Below are positions 43,248-51,830 of a stretch of 64,000 nt of DNA, in pieces. Each line of letters begins with the position of its first letter. Positions within the stretch are counted from its first letter, which is position 1. A program made the position numbers and the translations under genes. The notes beneath the pieces were generated by a model. That model was given only the letters and a program-made list of their open reading frames with translations, ran no database searches and was not told where the DNA came from. Origin of the DNA: Pontibacter ruber (lineage in GTDB: Bacteria; Bacteroidota; Bacteroidia; Cytophagales; Hymenobacteraceae); assembly GCF_023630205.1 (NCBI RefSeq), contig NZ_JALPRR010000001.1, positions 496,001 to 560,000 of the forward strand, written 5' to 3'.

Positions 43248-44582
43248 ATGCGGCTTCAATCCAAACTTACTCTGTTCAGTGCGGCCTCTAAAGCTGTTGT
43301 GCTGCTGTTGCTGGTATTGGTGATCCCGCCTTTGGTGCACCGGGTGGCGTTGCACAACACCGACGATCGCCTGATCCAGAAAAGAGAGCAGGTGCTGCGC
43401 ATTATCGAAGAGCAGGGCATCGAAAGCTTTATTTCGGAGGAGGACAACGGGGCTTACGGCAGCTATAACCTGCTGAAGGAGGAGTTTATCTCGCTGGAAC
43501 AGATACCGGAAGCGGTTGCTGTGGATACTATCGAGAACAGCCTGCGCAAGGTAGAAGGCGAAGTGGTGGAGTACCGCGTGTTGAGCCTTACGTTTGAAGT
43601 AGAAGGTAACTTTTACCTGATGGAAATAGGCCGCAGCCTTGCCACCATCGGCGAGAACACCGATACGCTTCAGCAGTATGCGTTATACTTCCTGGTGGCA
43701 GTGGTGCTGATCACGGTGTTCATTGACCTGACCTTCAGCAAAATTTTGCTGCGCCCGCTTATGCTCATTATCCGAAGGCTGCAGCGCATCGGGCACCCGG
43801 GCGCTTTCAAACCGCAGCAACTGCAAACTACCACATCCGACTTTTTATACCTCAACAATACCATCAACAACATGATGGGCCAGATCCAGGCTGCTTTCCT
43901 GAAAGAAAAAGAGTTCATCGGCAATGTTTCGCACGAGCTGCTCACCCCCATCTCTATTTTGCAGACAAGGCTCGAGAACCTGCTTACCGATCCGGAACTG
44001 CCGGAGCATATACTGATTAAGATGGTGGAGAATCAGAAAACACTGCATCGGATGAAAAGTATCATCCAGACGCTGCTGCTCATCTCCCGCATCGAGAACG
44101 AACAGTATCTGAAGAACGAATCGGTAGACCTGAAAATACTGGCAGATGAGGTTGCAGAAGAAATTGCCGAGCGGGCAGAAGTAAAGCAGGTAGGTCTGGA
44201 GGTCAACATCAGTGAGGACTGGATTCTGCCGCAGGCTAACTATACTTTGCTGTTCACCATGCTGTTCAACGTGGTGAACAACGCCATCAAGTATAACAAG
44301 CCCGACGGCAAGGTAACGATTGAGGGGCATGTAAACGGCAAAGGGTATGCGCTTAAGGTAAAAGACACCGGTATTGGTATAGATGCCGAGCAGATCCCCA
44401 ATCTGTTCAACCGCTTCAAGCGCCTGCACGCACCCGATGGCGAGAGCCATGGGCTGGGCCTTTCCATTGTGCAAACCGTAGCGCAATTCCACAGGATAAA
44501 GCTGAAAGTGCTTTCTACTCCGGGTGAGGGTACCACTTTCACGTTTCTGTTCCCGAAAGCGGAGGCAGTAATAGCCAGCTAA
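43248..44582 (+). CDS. Sensor histidine kinase
   Basis: A 444-residue membrane kinase paired with the regulator just upstream. TM1 at about 16-34, a periplasmic sensor of about 110 residues, TM2 at about 145-165, a short linker (RPLMLIIRRLQRIGHPG), then H-box GNVSHELLTPISIL (His about 228), N-box FNVVNNAIKYNKPDG, G1 DTGIGI and G2 HGLGLSIVQTVA. Likely senses an envelope signal; ligand unknown. Class: HisKA/HATPase_c. Confidence 0.94.
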   Translation: MRLQSKLTLFSAASKAVVLLLLVLVIPPLVHRVALHNTDDRLIQKREQVLRIIEEQGIESFISEEDNGAYGSYNLLKEEFISLEQIPEAVAVDTIENSLRKVEGEVVEYRVLSLTFEVEGNFYLMEIGRSLATIGENTDTLQQYALYFLVAVVLITVFIDLTFSKILLRPLMLIIRRLQRIGHPGAFKPQQLQTTTSDFLYLNNTINNMMGQIQAAFLKEKEFIGNVSHELLTPISILQTRLENLLTDPELPEHILIKMVENQKTLHRMKSIIQTLLLISRIENEQYLKNESVDLKILADEVAEEIAERAEVKQVGLEVNISEDWILPQANYTLLFTMLFNVVNNAIKYNKPDGKVTIEGHVNGKGYALKVKDTGIGIDAEQIPNLFNRFKRLHAPDGESHGLGLSIVQTVAQFHRIKLKVLSTPGEGTTFTFLFPKAEAVIAS

Positions 44583-44650
44583 CGCACGCCTCTTTCACGG
44601 CTGAGCACGTATTAGTAGTTTGATCGATTTTATTTCTTGATTCAGCTACT

Positions 44651-45490
44651 ATGACCTCATCATCAAAAGAGCAATCCGAAGAAAAGTACCTGCACGGTTA
44701 CTCCAGCGAAGAGCAGCAGCGCCTCTACAAGCAAGCCCGCTTCATGGAGAATAAAATATACTCCGATATTGATTTCTCCACAGTCAATAAATTGCTGGAA
44801 GTAGGGTGTGGTGTAGGAGCCCAGTCCGAAATTCTGCTGCGCCGCTTCCCGCATATTTACCTTACGGGGCTCGACTACTCTGAAAAACAGATCGAGCAGG
44901 CCAGGGCTTTCCTGTCTACTGTTGCCTATGCTAAAGACCGTTATGAGCTGTTGCAGGGCAATGCCATGGACATGGAGTTTGCTTCCGGATCGCAGTTCGA
45001 CGGTGCTTTTCTCTGTTGGGTGCTGGAGCACATACCGGACCCATCGCGTGTGCTGTCGGAAGTACGGCGGGTGCTGCGGCCAGGCAGTCCGGTCGTGATC
45101 ACGGAGGTGCTCAATTCCAGCTTTTTTGTAGAGCCTTATTCCCCGAGTGTGCTGCAGTATTGGATGCGCTTCAACGACCTGCAGTACGACATGGGCGGCG
45201 ACCCGTTTGTAGGCGCCAAGCTAGGCAACCTGCTGCAGTCGGTAGGCTACCAGCGCATCACCACCGAGACCAAGACCTATCACCTCGATAATCGCAACCC
45301 CGCCAAGCGTGCCGAAATGATTGCCTATTGGACTGAACTACTCCTGAGCGGTTTACCCCAGCTACTGGAAGCCGGCTACGTAGATGCCGAACTGGCCGAT
45401 AAAGTAAAGGAGGAAATGCAGGTCGTAGCAAAAAGCCCGAATGCCGTGTTCTTTTATACCTTCATCCAGGCCAAGGCTTATACTTCCTGA
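44651..45490 (+). CDS. Class I SAM-dependent methyltransferase
   Basis: A 279-residue methyltransferase. Motif I is LLEVGCGVGAQSEILLRRFP, followed by LTGLDYSEKQIEQARAFL and the post-motif CWVLEHIPDPSRVLSEVRRV. Similar to Ubie/menaquinone or small-molecule methyltransferases, but no partner gene points to a substrate. Followed directly by a hairpin terminator and then the gene-free repeat mosaic. Confidence 0.87.
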   Translation: MTSSSKEQSEEKYLHGYSSEEQQRLYKQARFMENKIYSDIDFSTVNKLLEVGCGVGAQSEILLRRFPHIYLTGLDYSEKQIEQARAFLSTVAYAKDRYELLQGNAMDMEFASGSQFDGAFLCWVLEHIPDPSRVLSEVRRVLRPGSPVVITEVLNSSFFVEPYSPSVLQYWMRFNDLQYDMGGDPFVGAKLGNLLQSVGYQRITTETKTYHLDNRNPAKRAEMIAYWTELLLSGLPQLLEAGYVDAELADKVKEEMQVVAKSPNAVFFYTFIQAKAYTS

Positions 45491-45496
45491 CATAAG

Positions 45497-45540
45497 ACAA
45501 AAGCGGCTATACCTTGCAGGATTAACATAGCCGCTTTTGT
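45497..45540 (+). terminator. Hairpin terminator after the methyltransferase
   Basis: ACAAAAGCGGCTAT / ATAGCCGCTTTTGT, a 14-bp perfect stem around a 16-base loop. Confidence 0.82.
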
Positions 45541-45654
45541 TGCAGTCGCATGATTCCTAACACTGCAACTAACGCGTTTAAGTTCTATAGCTGCATTTTA
45601 TACTTTTTGCCGGCAAGCATATTGCTTCGTAGCTGCTTGTATTCCTCAGTCATA

Positions 45655-46150
45655 CTTGTCTTTACTTTCATAGTCTCTATTGGTGCGCTCAGGGCCGCGG
45701 GGCCTCGTCCTCGGGCATCGCGCTGTCTATTGAAGCTGCCATCGGCTCCGCCTGTAGGCTGCCCTTGCGGGCACCGCAACAATAGAAGGCGCTCAACCCA
45801 AGGACTGGAAACGACACTGCTTCGTAAGCGGCTATGCAACTAGAACCCATTGTAGGGACAGGTCGTGACCTGTCCGTGCTATACCTGCAGCCATAAAACT
45901 TCTACTTGGGAAGTAGGAAAAGCAGAGATTCCCCTCTTGAGAGGGGCAGGGGTGTGTTAAAGCAAAGGCTTAACCTCCCAGCCCACAAGATCCTTTCAGG
46001 ATGACATTAAAGATAGCAGAAGCAGAAAAAGTCCCCTTTGAAGGTGATTGGGGGATGAACTGCAGTAGCTATGAAACTTATACTTCCAAGTATAGCAAAG
46101 ACCGAATTCCCGCCGTAGACTAGCGAGAATGCGAGTTCGAAGCTAGCGAG
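45655..46150. repeat. Gene-free mosaic of inverted repeats (probable dispersed elements)
   Basis: About 500 bp without a credible gene. Items in order: a 12-13 bp imperfect inverted pair (about 45720-45732 / 45780-45792) flanking a GC-rich core; GGACAGGTC-GT-GACCTGTCC (45856-45875); CTACTT-GGG-AAGTAG (45902-45916); CCCCTCT / AGAGGGG (45931-45946); ATCCT-TTC-AGGAT (45990-46002); TATACTT-CC-AAGTATA (46079-46094). Each is a compact hairpin; they look like several different repeat families nested together. Any ORF here (for example 45550-45843) lacks coding character. Base composition of the core is more GC-rich than its flanks. Confidence 0.55.
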
Positions 46151-46203
46151 CGAAGCTCTGAGGAGTAAGGGGTGGTTGGATCACTATGAAAGCATAACCC
46201 AGA

Positions 46204-47154
46204 CTACAATACCAGATAAGGCCTGATCTTCTCAAACAACTCCTGTGTGACCAGCTTTACCTTTCGCACCTCTTCCAGGTGCTGGTAAGGTCCATGCTGC
46301 TCCCGGTATGCCACGATCGCCCGCGCTACGTTAGAAGAAATGTAAGGGTGTGCCCGAAGCTGATCGGCTGTAGCCGTGTTTATACTTAGTTGTTGCAGGG
46401 TGTTGGTTTTGGGAACAAACGTATACTTGTGCAGGCTATCCACCACCTCCGGCTGCAGGCCGTACACCTCTCCTACCTGCGCCATACTATGGAAACCGCC
46501 CAAGCTGTTTCTATACTTCACAATTCTTGCCGAAAGTTTGCTGCCAATGCCCCGAATCTGCTTAAGTTGAGTAGTATCGGCGGTGTTGATGTTGAAGGGA
46601 GCAAGTATAAATTTCTCCCGCGGACGGCTGCTCCAATTCGGGTTAGAGTATGGCTTTGATGAAGTACCAGCGATACTTTTGCTTCGGCCATACTTATCCG
46701 GGCGCTCTACCGGCAATTCGATGTAAGGGTACAACCGCTGAAAGACCGAATCAGGCAGGCCATAGATCTTGCCCAGTTCTGCTTTATAGGTAAAGTCGCC
46801 GACTTTGCTGCGGTAATTGAGAATGCGTTGTGCCAGGTACCTGGGCAAGCCGAAAGCCTGCCATTGTTCTGCCGTCAGCTGGTTCGGGTTGAAAGGCCTC
46901 AACGCTACGGTGGGTACCTTGTATCGGCCGCCACGCTCTTCCGGTTGCCTGGCCTCGAGCTGCGCCACCAGGCTGTCCAGTAGCTGCTTGTCGGCAGCGG
47001 TACCAGCATCAGGGTTGGTTGGTTTGTAAAACAGGTCAAATAAAAATGGTGCTGCCGTAAGCAGCACCATTATACTTATCAGCCACAGAAAGCCGTTTAC
47101 CTCGCGCTGCGAAAAGCCAAAGTAGCGTCTTATCCAGAGCCTGATCCTTTTCAT
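46204..47154 (-). CDS. Helix-hairpin-helix protein (ComEA-like)
   Basis: A 316-residue protein with an N-terminal membrane anchor (VNGFLWLISIMVLLTAAPFLF) and three helix-hairpin-helix modules: QAFGLPRYLAQRILNYRSKV, LKQIRGIGSKLSARIVKYRN and LRAHPYISSNVARAIVAYRE. HhH motifs bind DNA backbone non-specifically; membrane-anchored forms resemble the periplasmic DNA receptor ComEA of natural competence. Longer than ComEA (about 200 in B. subtilis), and other com genes are not in the window, so a competence role is only a suggestion. Bordered by the repeat mosaic. Confidence 0.85.
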   Translation of the reverse strand: MKRIRLWIRRYFGFSQREVNGFLWLISIMVLLTAAPFLFDLFYKPTNPDAGTAADKQLLDSLVAQLEARQPEERGGRYKVPTVALRPFNPNQLTAEQWQAFGLPRYLAQRILNYRSKVGDFTYKAELGKIYGLPDSVFQRLYPYIELPVERPDKYGRSKSIAGTSSKPYSNPNWSSRPREKFILAPFNINTADTTQLKQIRGIGSKLSARIVKYRNSLGGFHSMAQVGEVYGLQPEVVDSLHKYTFVPKTNTLQQLSINTATADQLRAHPYISSNVARAIVAYREQHGPYQHLEEVRKVKLVTQELFEKIRPYLVL

Positions 47155-47163
47155 GTGTAGTTA

Positions 47164-47322
47164 TTATACGTGAACCTGCCGCTCTACCTCATCATCGTTG
47201 TTGAGATAAGAGTCTGGTTCAGGCTTCGGTGGAGTTCTCAACACCAAAGAGAAAAAGTATATCGTAATTCCGGTTACCGATATCAGTGTGATAAGCATGA
47301 TAACAAGTGCAGATGCGTTCAT
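47164..47322 (-). CDS. Small single-TM protein, probable partner subunit of the NSS transporter (MetS-like)
   Basis: A 52-residue open frame, too short for routine ORF calling: MNASALVIMLITLISVTGIT begins it, then IYFFSLVLRT, then a polar, acidic end (KPEPDSYLNNDDEVERQVHV). One transmembrane helix, cytoplasmic or periplasmic tail. It starts 5 bp after the stop of the NSS transporter on the same strand. In Corynebacterium, MetP (NSS) needs the small subunit MetS for methionine and alanine uptake; small membrane partners next to NSS genes are known in other bacteria. This gene fits that pattern by position and topology. Confidence 0.75.
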   Translation of the reverse strand: MNASALVIMLITLISVTGITIYFFSLVLRTPPKPEPDSYLNNDDEVERQVHV

Positions 47323-47327
47323 AATTT

Positions 47328-48980
47328 CTAAATTCTACCTTCTCTAACTCGTTTCTTATAAGCAATGTAAACAAGGGCTGCAATGCTCAGGAACACAAGT
47401 ACAAGCAATGTACGGGATGCGTTCACAAAGAACATTGTCTCCTCTAACTGCGCAATCTGTGCCGGGTCGGTAGCAGCAGCAAGTTGTTCTTTCAGGCCGC
47501 TGTTCATCAGCTTCTTGATGATCGAACCGTTATCCAACACCCAGTTACCGCTCAGGGCAGCCCCCCAGTCGCCACCTTTTGGCGTGAACAGCGAGCCCAG
47601 GAACACCCACAGTAAAAGAGCAGGCGTGATAAACTTGATGATGAACTTGTAAATGTTAGGCACCTTGATATCAGAACCGGAAGTAATTTCTCTCCAGCCT
47701 TTGTTGATACCAAATACCCAGGCAAACAAGATCGACTCCAGCAAGGCAAACACTACCAGCGATACCGTGCCTGCCCAGTAGTCATACTCATCAAACACAC
47801 CGTAGTTGAAGAACAATACAGTTGGCATACCCAGCAGGAACACGATCAGACCAAACGACCAGGCAGCTGGCTTGCGCTTCCAGTTAAACTCGTCCTGCAG
47901 GAAACCGATCCACGGTGTACCCATGGCCAGTGAAGAGGTGATACCGGCAAAGAACAAAAGGCCAAACCACATCACCCCGGAGATCGCACCTAAAACTGGG
48001 CCCCACTGGAAGAACAGGTATGGCAGCGTTTTAAATCCAAGACCAAGGCCACCGAGCTGCACCAGTTCTGTTACGCGGTCGATGCCCAGGTAACCGATCG
48101 AGATCGGGATCAGGATAGCACCACCCAGTACTACTTCCACGAACTCGTTCATCCAGCCGGCAGACATCGCGTTCAGCGCAATGTCGTCTTTAGAGCGCAC
48201 ATAAGAAGCATAGCAATGGATTGTACCCATACCTACGGAAAGTGTGAAGAAGATCTGGCCGGCAGCAGCCAACCAAACACTTGGCGACCACAGCTGGTCG
48301 TAGTTCGGAGTCCAGAGGAAGTTCAGACCAACAGAGCTGTCGTTGATAGCGCCTTGCTCACCTGCAGTGATTGTAAAGCCTCTGTAAGCAAGGAATATAC
48401 CGAACAGAATAAGCAACGGCATACCTATTTTCGCAACGCGCTCCACACCTTTGGCCAGACCTTGTGAAAGTATGAAGGTGTTCATCAGCAAGCAGATCAC
48501 AAAGAACACGATTGGCTCGTACGGAATACCTGTTGTAGACGTATCGAGGTTTACATAGTGGTTGAAAAACTCTGCCACGCCATTCTGATCAAGCCCGTTA
48601 AAAGAGCCCATCACCGAGTGCATCATGTACGAGAGTGTCCAGGATTCGAGGTAGCAGTAGTAAGCAGCTACGGCAATGTTTGTCCAGATACCAAATACAC
48701 CGATGTATTTCCACATACGGTTCTTGCCCATGGTATCCACGATGAACGGCGTAGAGTGGTGGCCGAATTTGCCTCCGAAGCGCCCCATAGACCACTCGAT
48801 CCAGAGGAGCGGAATGCCCATCACTAAGAAACAAACAAGGTAAGGGATAATGAAGGCGCCACCGCCGTTTTGCACCGCCTGCACCGGGAAGCGCAGGAAG
48901 TTTCCAAGCCCGACAGCATTACCGGCCATGGCCAGGATAAGTCCGACGCGGGAGCCCCAAGATTCTTTATTAGCACTCAT
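47328..48980 (-). CDS. Sodium-dependent transporter (NSS/SNF family)
   Basis: A 550-residue polytopic transporter. The N-terminal signature is WGSRVGLILAMAGNAVGLGN followed by FLRFPVQAVQNGGGAFIIPY, the Na+- and substrate-binding helix 1 of the LeuT fold. About 12 helices. NSS proteins co-transport amino acids with sodium; substrate not identifiable here. Start ATG 48980. It is followed by the 52-residue partner gene and then the HhH gene on the same strand. Confidence 0.94.
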   Translation of the reverse strand: MSANKESWGSRVGLILAMAGNAVGLGNFLRFPVQAVQNGGGAFIIPYLVCFLVMGIPLLWIEWSMGRFGGKFGHHSTPFIVDTMGKNRMWKYIGVFGIWTNIAVAAYYCYLESWTLSYMMHSVMGSFNGLDQNGVAEFFNHYVNLDTSTTGIPYEPIVFFVICLLMNTFILSQGLAKGVERVAKIGMPLLILFGIFLAYRGFTITAGEQGAINDSSVGLNFLWTPNYDQLWSPSVWLAAAGQIFFTLSVGMGTIHCYASYVRSKDDIALNAMSAGWMNEFVEVVLGGAILIPISIGYLGIDRVTELVQLGGLGLGFKTLPYLFFQWGPVLGAISGVMWFGLLFFAGITSSLAMGTPWIGFLQDEFNWKRKPAAWSFGLIVFLLGMPTVLFFNYGVFDEYDYWAGTVSLVVFALLESILFAWVFGINKGWREITSGSDIKVPNIYKFIIKFITPALLLWVFLGSLFTPKGGDWGAALSGNWVLDNGSIIKKLMNSGLKEQLAAATDPAQIAQLEETMFFVNASRTLLVLVFLSIAALVYIAYKKRVREGRI

Positions 48981-49107
48981 AAATAAGGGTAGAAGTTGGT
49001 TAGTTTAGGTTTAGGTTTGTAGGTTGTTTGCTGAATTTAAAGCGTACAATTTAGCTAATGGATTTGATTACACCCATTAAATAATCGCTTTTTTTTAATA
49101 TAACTGT

Positions 49108-49131
49108 CTTATTCATACTTTTTTGAATAAG
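49108..49131 (-). terminator. Short hairpin downstream of the rmlD-like gene
   Basis: CTTATTCA (49108-49115) / TGAATAAG (49124-49131). On the minus strand it is followed by a T-rich tract (the A-run at 49091-49100 on the plus side is T's), compatible with termination. Confidence 0.45.
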
Positions 49132-49152
49132 TAAATCGAGCCACTCGAAAGG

Positions 49153-50058
49153 CTAATTTCCCGCCTGTTCTGCCACAACACGTATTCCTTCTGAAAAGGC
49201 ATGTGGCTTATACCCCAGCGTTTTCTCCGCTTTTGTAATGTCAAAACCGGTGCGTGGCGGGCGTTTTGCCGGTTGCGTAAAAGTGCTTCCGTCCGCTTTG
49301 TTGATCAGGGACTTATCGAGCGAGAAGTAATCGGCTACCTGCAGTGCCATATCATAAGGTGTTAGCATCTCCTTGCCGGAAATGTTGTAGATGCCTTCTG
49401 CATCGTGCTTGGCGGCCAGCCAGCAGCCCTGCGCCAGGTCCTCTGCCAGCGTTGGCGTCCGGAACTGATCGTCTACTACATTGATCGTTTTGCCGGCACG
49501 CAGGCTGTCGCGCACCCACAGCACAATGTTGGTGCGGCCGTAATCATGGGCTACGCCATAAACCAGCACAGTTCTCAGAATGGCCCACTTGCATTTGGCT
49601 TTCTTCACGATCTCTTCGGCCAGGCGCTTGGTCTCGCCATAAAAGTTAACCGGATTGGCTTCGGCTTCTTCGGTATAAGGACCGGCCTCGCCATCAAAAA
49701 TAAAGTCTGTTGATACGTGGATCAGGTGCACGTTATACTTTTCGCAGGCTTCTACCAGGTACTGCACGGCATCGCGGTTCAGTTTCAGAGCACCTTCATG
49801 GTCTGTTTCGCACTGGTCCACGTTGGTCATGGCGGCCGTATGGATAATGTGCGTCGGTTTGAACTGGCTTACCACCTCCTCTACCTGGGCCTTGTCGGTC
49901 ACGTCCATTGATGCGAAGGGCAGGTCTGGAAAAACAGCAGCCAGTTTGTTTTCGCCGCGGCTGGTGGCCAGCACCTCCACGTCTGCCTGCGTTAGCAGCA
50001 ATTCTGCCAGCTTCTGCCCCAGCAGGCCGTTAGCGCCCGTTATTAGTATTCTTTTCAT
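49153..50058 (-). CDS. RmlD-like SDR (dTDP-4-dehydrorhamnose reductase family)
   Basis: A 301-residue extended SDR: RILITGANGLLGQKLAELLL (NAD-binding), then IIHTAAMTNVDQCETDHEGA, VHLIHVSTDFIFDGEAGPY and the catalytic YGETKRLAEEIV (YxxxK). RmlD enzymes reduce dTDP-4-keto-rhamnose. No rmlA, B or C is adjacent, so it may be a free-standing family member acting on another nucleotide sugar or a related 4-ketosugar. PPIase gene lies 15 bp upstream on the same strand. Confidence 0.88.
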   Translation of the reverse strand: MKRILITGANGLLGQKLAELLLTQADVEVLATSRGENKLAAVFPDLPFASMDVTDKAQVEEVVSQFKPTHIIHTAAMTNVDQCETDHEGALKLNRDAVQYLVEACEKYNVHLIHVSTDFIFDGEAGPYTEEAEANPVNFYGETKRLAEEIVKKAKCKWAILRTVLVYGVAHDYGRTNIVLWVRDSLRAGKTINVVDDQFRTPTLAEDLAQGCWLAAKHDAEGIYNISGKEMLTPYDMALQVADYFSLDKSLINKADGSTFTQPAKRPPRTGFDITKAEKTLGYKPHAFSEGIRVVAEQAGN

Positions 50059-50073
50059 CCTTTTTGAAAGGGA

Positions 50074-50718
50074 TTAGTTGTTGTAAGTATAGTTGTACTT
50101 CTTGGCAATCTTCTTCTTCTTCACCTCTTCCACCTTCACCTTCATTTTGATGTCAGAGAGCGGGCGGTCACGGCCATCCTTCGGCTGCTCGGCTATCTTG
50201 TCGACCACATCCAGGCCATCTACCACCTGCCCGAACACTGTATAAGCTTCGTCGAGCATGGGGGTGCCATCGTGATTTTCTACAATGTAAAACTGAGAGC
50301 CGCTGGAAGCACGTTCCGGGTTCATGTGGTCGCCAAGGCGGGCCGCAGCCACTGCGCCACGCTGGTGTTTATACTTGGGGTTGATCTCGGCAGGAACGGT
50401 ATAGCCCGGATTTCCGCCACCGTCATTCCGCGGATCATCGTCTTTGGAATTAGGATCACCGCCCTGTATCATAAAGCCGTCCACAATGCGGTGAAAAGTG
50501 GTACCATCGTAAAATCCTTCTTTCGCCAGTTTCAGGAAATTCTCCTTGTGCTTGGGTGTGTCGTTGAACAACACCAGCTTTATCTCGCCCTGAGGGGTGG
50601 AAATCGTTACCAGCTGATCTTTGCCTTTGGGTGCTTTTTGTGCAAAAGCAGAGAGGGGCGCGAGCACAGCAAAAGCTGCTGCCACAATAGTATGAGCTAA
50701 ACTTTTCTTTTGAAACAT
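50074..50718 (-). CDS. Peptidyl-prolyl cis-trans isomerase, cyclophilin type
   Basis: A 214-residue exported cyclophilin. Signal peptide MFQKKSLAHTIVAAAFAVLA..., then VTISTPQGEIKLVLFNDTPKH, FYDGTTFHRIVDGFMIQGGD (catalytic Arg region), GSQFYIVENHDG and FGQVVDGLDVVDKIA. A basic C-terminal tail (KKKKIAKKYNY) follows. Folds periplasmic proteins. Shares an operon with the rmlD-like gene. Confidence 0.94.
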   Translation of the reverse strand: MFQKKSLAHTIVAAAFAVLAPLSAFAQKAPKGKDQLVTISTPQGEIKLVLFNDTPKHKENFLKLAKEGFYDGTTFHRIVDGFMIQGGDPNSKDDDPRNDGGGNPGYTVPAEINPKYKHQRGAVAAARLGDHMNPERASSGSQFYIVENHDGTPMLDEAYTVFGQVVDGLDVVDKIAEQPKDGRDRPLSDIKMKVKVEEVKKKKIAKKYNYTYNN

Positions 50719-50811
50719 ACTTGTTATTTAACCAAATCGGTCTTTAAGTTTCCCTTTTTTTTGCTCTATTCCAAATTTAAGCGGTTTTAGTAGGCGGCAG
50801 TATAAAAACAA

Positions 50812-50852
50812 ACATCCCCATGCCGACTCCGAAAGGGGTAGCATGGGGATGT
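50812..50852 (-). terminator. Hairpin terminator of hemC
   Basis: ACATCCCCATGC / GCATGGGGATGT with a 17-base loop; A-run on the left, so a T-run follows on the minus strand after hemC. Confidence 0.78.
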
Positions 50853-50871
50853 AAAGTATAAGTATAAACGC

Positions 50872-51822
50872 CTAGCTGCGCTGCTCCCGGATGTCTTTCA
50901 GGATCTGGGCGCCACCTTGTGCAAGTATGGTTTCGGCCAGTTTTACCCCGATGGCTTCTGCCTCACTCTGAGGCGCCTCAAACACCTCTACCAGGTGCTG
51001 CTGTCCGTCCAGGCTCACGATGCCACCGCGTATACTTACCTGCCCGGTTGCGGTTAAAGTAGCCAGGGCAAACGACGGAATGCTGCAACCCCCTTCCATG
51101 GTTCTCAGGAAGGCGCGTTCGGCCAGCAAACACACGTGTGTCTCCGGGTGGTCCAGCGCTGCTTTGATCTGCTGCTTCAGCTCCGGGTCCAGGTCTTTGG
51201 CACACTCCACGGCCACACTGCCTTGTCCGGCGGCCGGCGTAAACTCGTCTGTCGGGAAGGCGTGCACGATCAGGTTGTCGTACTCCATGCGGAAAACGCC
51301 GGCATAGGCCAGCATGAGCGCGTCGAACTGTTTATCCTCTAGCTTCTTCAGGCGCGTCTGCAGGTTGCCCCGCGATTCGGCAGTAGTTACGTTCGGGTAG
51401 AACTTCTTCAGCAAAGCTTTACGGCGGGTAGAAGAAGTTCCGATTACTACCTTGCTGTCGCGCTCCAGTTTAAAGTTCGGATCAAAAGAGAGGATTACGT
51501 CGTGCACCTGCTCGCGCTCCATAAAAGCCACCAGTTCCAGGTCATCCGGAATGGTAGACTGCACATCTTTGGCGCTATGCACGGCAATATCTATACTTCC
51601 GTCGCGCAGGCCTACTTCCAGCTCTTCGGTAAACACGCCTTTCGAGCCGATCTTGTCCAGCGATTTATCCAGCACCTGGTCGCCTTTGGTGCTGATGATC
51701 ACGATCTCGGTAAGCAGGTTGGCGGTCTGTAATTTATCGGCTACGGCGTTGGCTTGCCAGAGCGCAAGTTTGCTGCCGCGGGTGCCGATGCGTATGGTTT
51801 TAACAGTCGTTTCCGTTGTCAT
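50872..51822 (-). CDS. hemC: Hydroxymethylbilane synthase (porphobilinogen deaminase)
   Basis: Polymerises four porphobilinogens into hydroxymethylbilane for heme synthesis. About 316 residues: IRIGTRGSKLALWQANAVAD at the N-terminus, IAVHSAKDVQSTIPDDLEL, VVIGTSSTRRKALL, and the cofactor-loop cysteine in MEGGCSIPSFALA. The open frame extends upstream to 52164, but that part lies inside holB and is not HemC-like; ATG 51822 (MTTETTVKTIRIG) is the real start. holB ends 9 bp upstream, so the genes are co-transcribed. Confidence 0.95.
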   Translation of the reverse strand: MTTETTVKTIRIGTRGSKLALWQANAVADKLQTANLLTEIVIISTKGDQVLDKSLDKIGSKGVFTEELEVGLRDGSIDIAVHSAKDVQSTIPDDLELVAFMEREQVHDVILSFDPNFKLERDSKVVIGTSSTRRKALLKKFYPNVTTAESRGNLQTRLKKLEDKQFDALMLAYAGVFRMEYDNLIVHAFPTDEFTPAAGQGSVAVECAKDLDPELKQQIKAALDHPETHVCLLAERAFLRTMEGGCSIPSFALATLTATGQVSIRGGIVSLDGQQHLVEVFEAPQSEAEAIGVKLAETILAQGGAQILKDIREQRS

Positions 51823-51830
51823 AGTATAAC

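Noticed and set aside
45550-45843. 97-residue plus-strand ORF
   Set aside because: Lies across the hairpin mosaic, lacks coding character and family motifs.
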